In this document: positions 5,616 to 5,709 of the stretch, piece after piece
Layout: each line of letters begins with the position of its first letter
Position numbering within the stretch: the first letter of the stretch is position 1
DNA from: Acidobacteriota bacterium
GTDB taxonomy: Bacteria; Actinomycetota; Acidimicrobiia; Acidimicrobiales; UBA8190
Reading direction: 5' to 3'
NCBI GenBank assembly: GCA_028872975.1
Contig: JAGWNV010000183.1
Location: 1 to 5,709 of the forward strand
DNA length: 5,709 nucleotides
Position numbers and translations under genes: made by a program
Notes under the pieces: generated by a model
What the model was told of the DNA's origin: nothing
The model's database searches: none
Seen by the model: only the letters and a program-made list of their open reading frames with translations

Positions 5616-5644
5616 ATGCTGACAAATCGCCGACAGTCGGTCAA
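5616..5644 (-). promoter_or_regulatory. Predicted promoter of the leuA leader transcript
   Basis: Minus-strand TTGACC (5644-5639) and CAGCAT (5621-5616) are spaced by 17 nt, as in the leuB leader promoter. The start would fall near 5609, about three to four nt before the leader ATG. The -10 keeps only A2, A5 and T6; a CATA-based alternative needs a 20-nt spacer. The -35 lies within overlapping inverted repeats (5630-5652). Confidence 0.5.
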
Positions 5645-5652
5645 GGAGACCG
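5630..5652. promoter_or_regulatory. Overlapping inverted repeats at the leuA leader -35
   Basis: CCGACAGTCGG (5630-5640) is a perfect 5-bp palindrome around one base, and CGGTC (5638-5642) with GACCG (5648-5652) forms a second dyad across the -35. A repressor bound here could block the promoter. The half-sites are short and no regulator is identified. Confidence 0.28.
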
Positions 5653-5689
5653 TCGGTGGGACCGGGACGGAATCGGACAGGGAGGCACG

Positions 5690-5709
5690 ATGCGGCTGGA
5701 AAGGCTCCT
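5690..5709 (+). CDS. Possible start of a divergent gene, cut by window edge
   Basis: ATG at 5690 opens M-R-L-E-R-L before the window ends. GGGAGG lies 4 nt upstream, a good but slightly close ribosome site. It would be divergent from leuA, sharing an 84-nt interval between the leuA leader ATG and this ATG. TATGCT (5615-5620) on the plus strand could serve as a -10. Six codons are too few to name a product. Confidence 0.38.

Noticed and set aside
1..5709. Mobile elements, CRISPR arrays, tRNA or rRNA genes
   Set aside because: No transposase motifs, terminal repeats, spaced direct repeats or tRNA-like folds were seen; the window is essentially filled by leu genes, greA and their leaders.

Overview
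This window is very GC-rich and densely packed. It holds the four enzymes of the leucine branch of branched-chain amino acid (BCAA) synthesis: leuA, leuC, leuD and leuB, the last cut by the left edge. A transcription elongation factor gene, greA, sits among them. Frequent GTG starts, a short leuB product resembling mycobacterial LeuB, and mRNAs that seem to start at or next to the start codon point to Actinomycetota. LeuA is the ~520-residue E. coli-like form, not the longer form of mycobacteria, so a deep lineage such as Acidimicrobiia is my best guess. That placement is inference.

Layout: positions 1-956 (minus strand) are leuB without its last ~20 codons. Positions 957-1160 (minus) are its regulatory leader: promoter, 12-codon leader peptide with a Val-Val-Ile-Ile run, stop-adjacent hairpin, and terminator with a T-run. 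Positions 1215-3750 (plus) are a translationally coupled greA-leuC-leuD operon with ATGA and GTGA overlaps. Positions 3751-3816 are a short convergent gap with GC-rich hairpins. Positions 3817-5427 (minus) are leuA. Positions 5428-5644 (minus) are a second attenuator of the same design, whose 13-codon leader peptide has three consecutive Leu codons. From 5690 a possible divergent plus-strand gene begins and leaves the window.

LeuA condenses 2-ketoisovalerate with acetyl-CoA, LeuCD isomerises 2- to 3-isopropylmalate, and LeuB oxidises that to 2-keto-4-methylvalerate; the final transaminase is not in view. The pathway is split over three transcription units. The leuA and leuB units appear to carry ribosome-mediated attenuators that read different amino acids, Leu for leuA and mainly Val/Ile for leuB. 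The greA-leuCD unit shows no attenuator.

The enzymes are ordinary. The points worth attention are the paired attenuators, their shared purine-rich segment after the terminator, their nearly leaderless leader peptides, and the greA-leuCD coupling.
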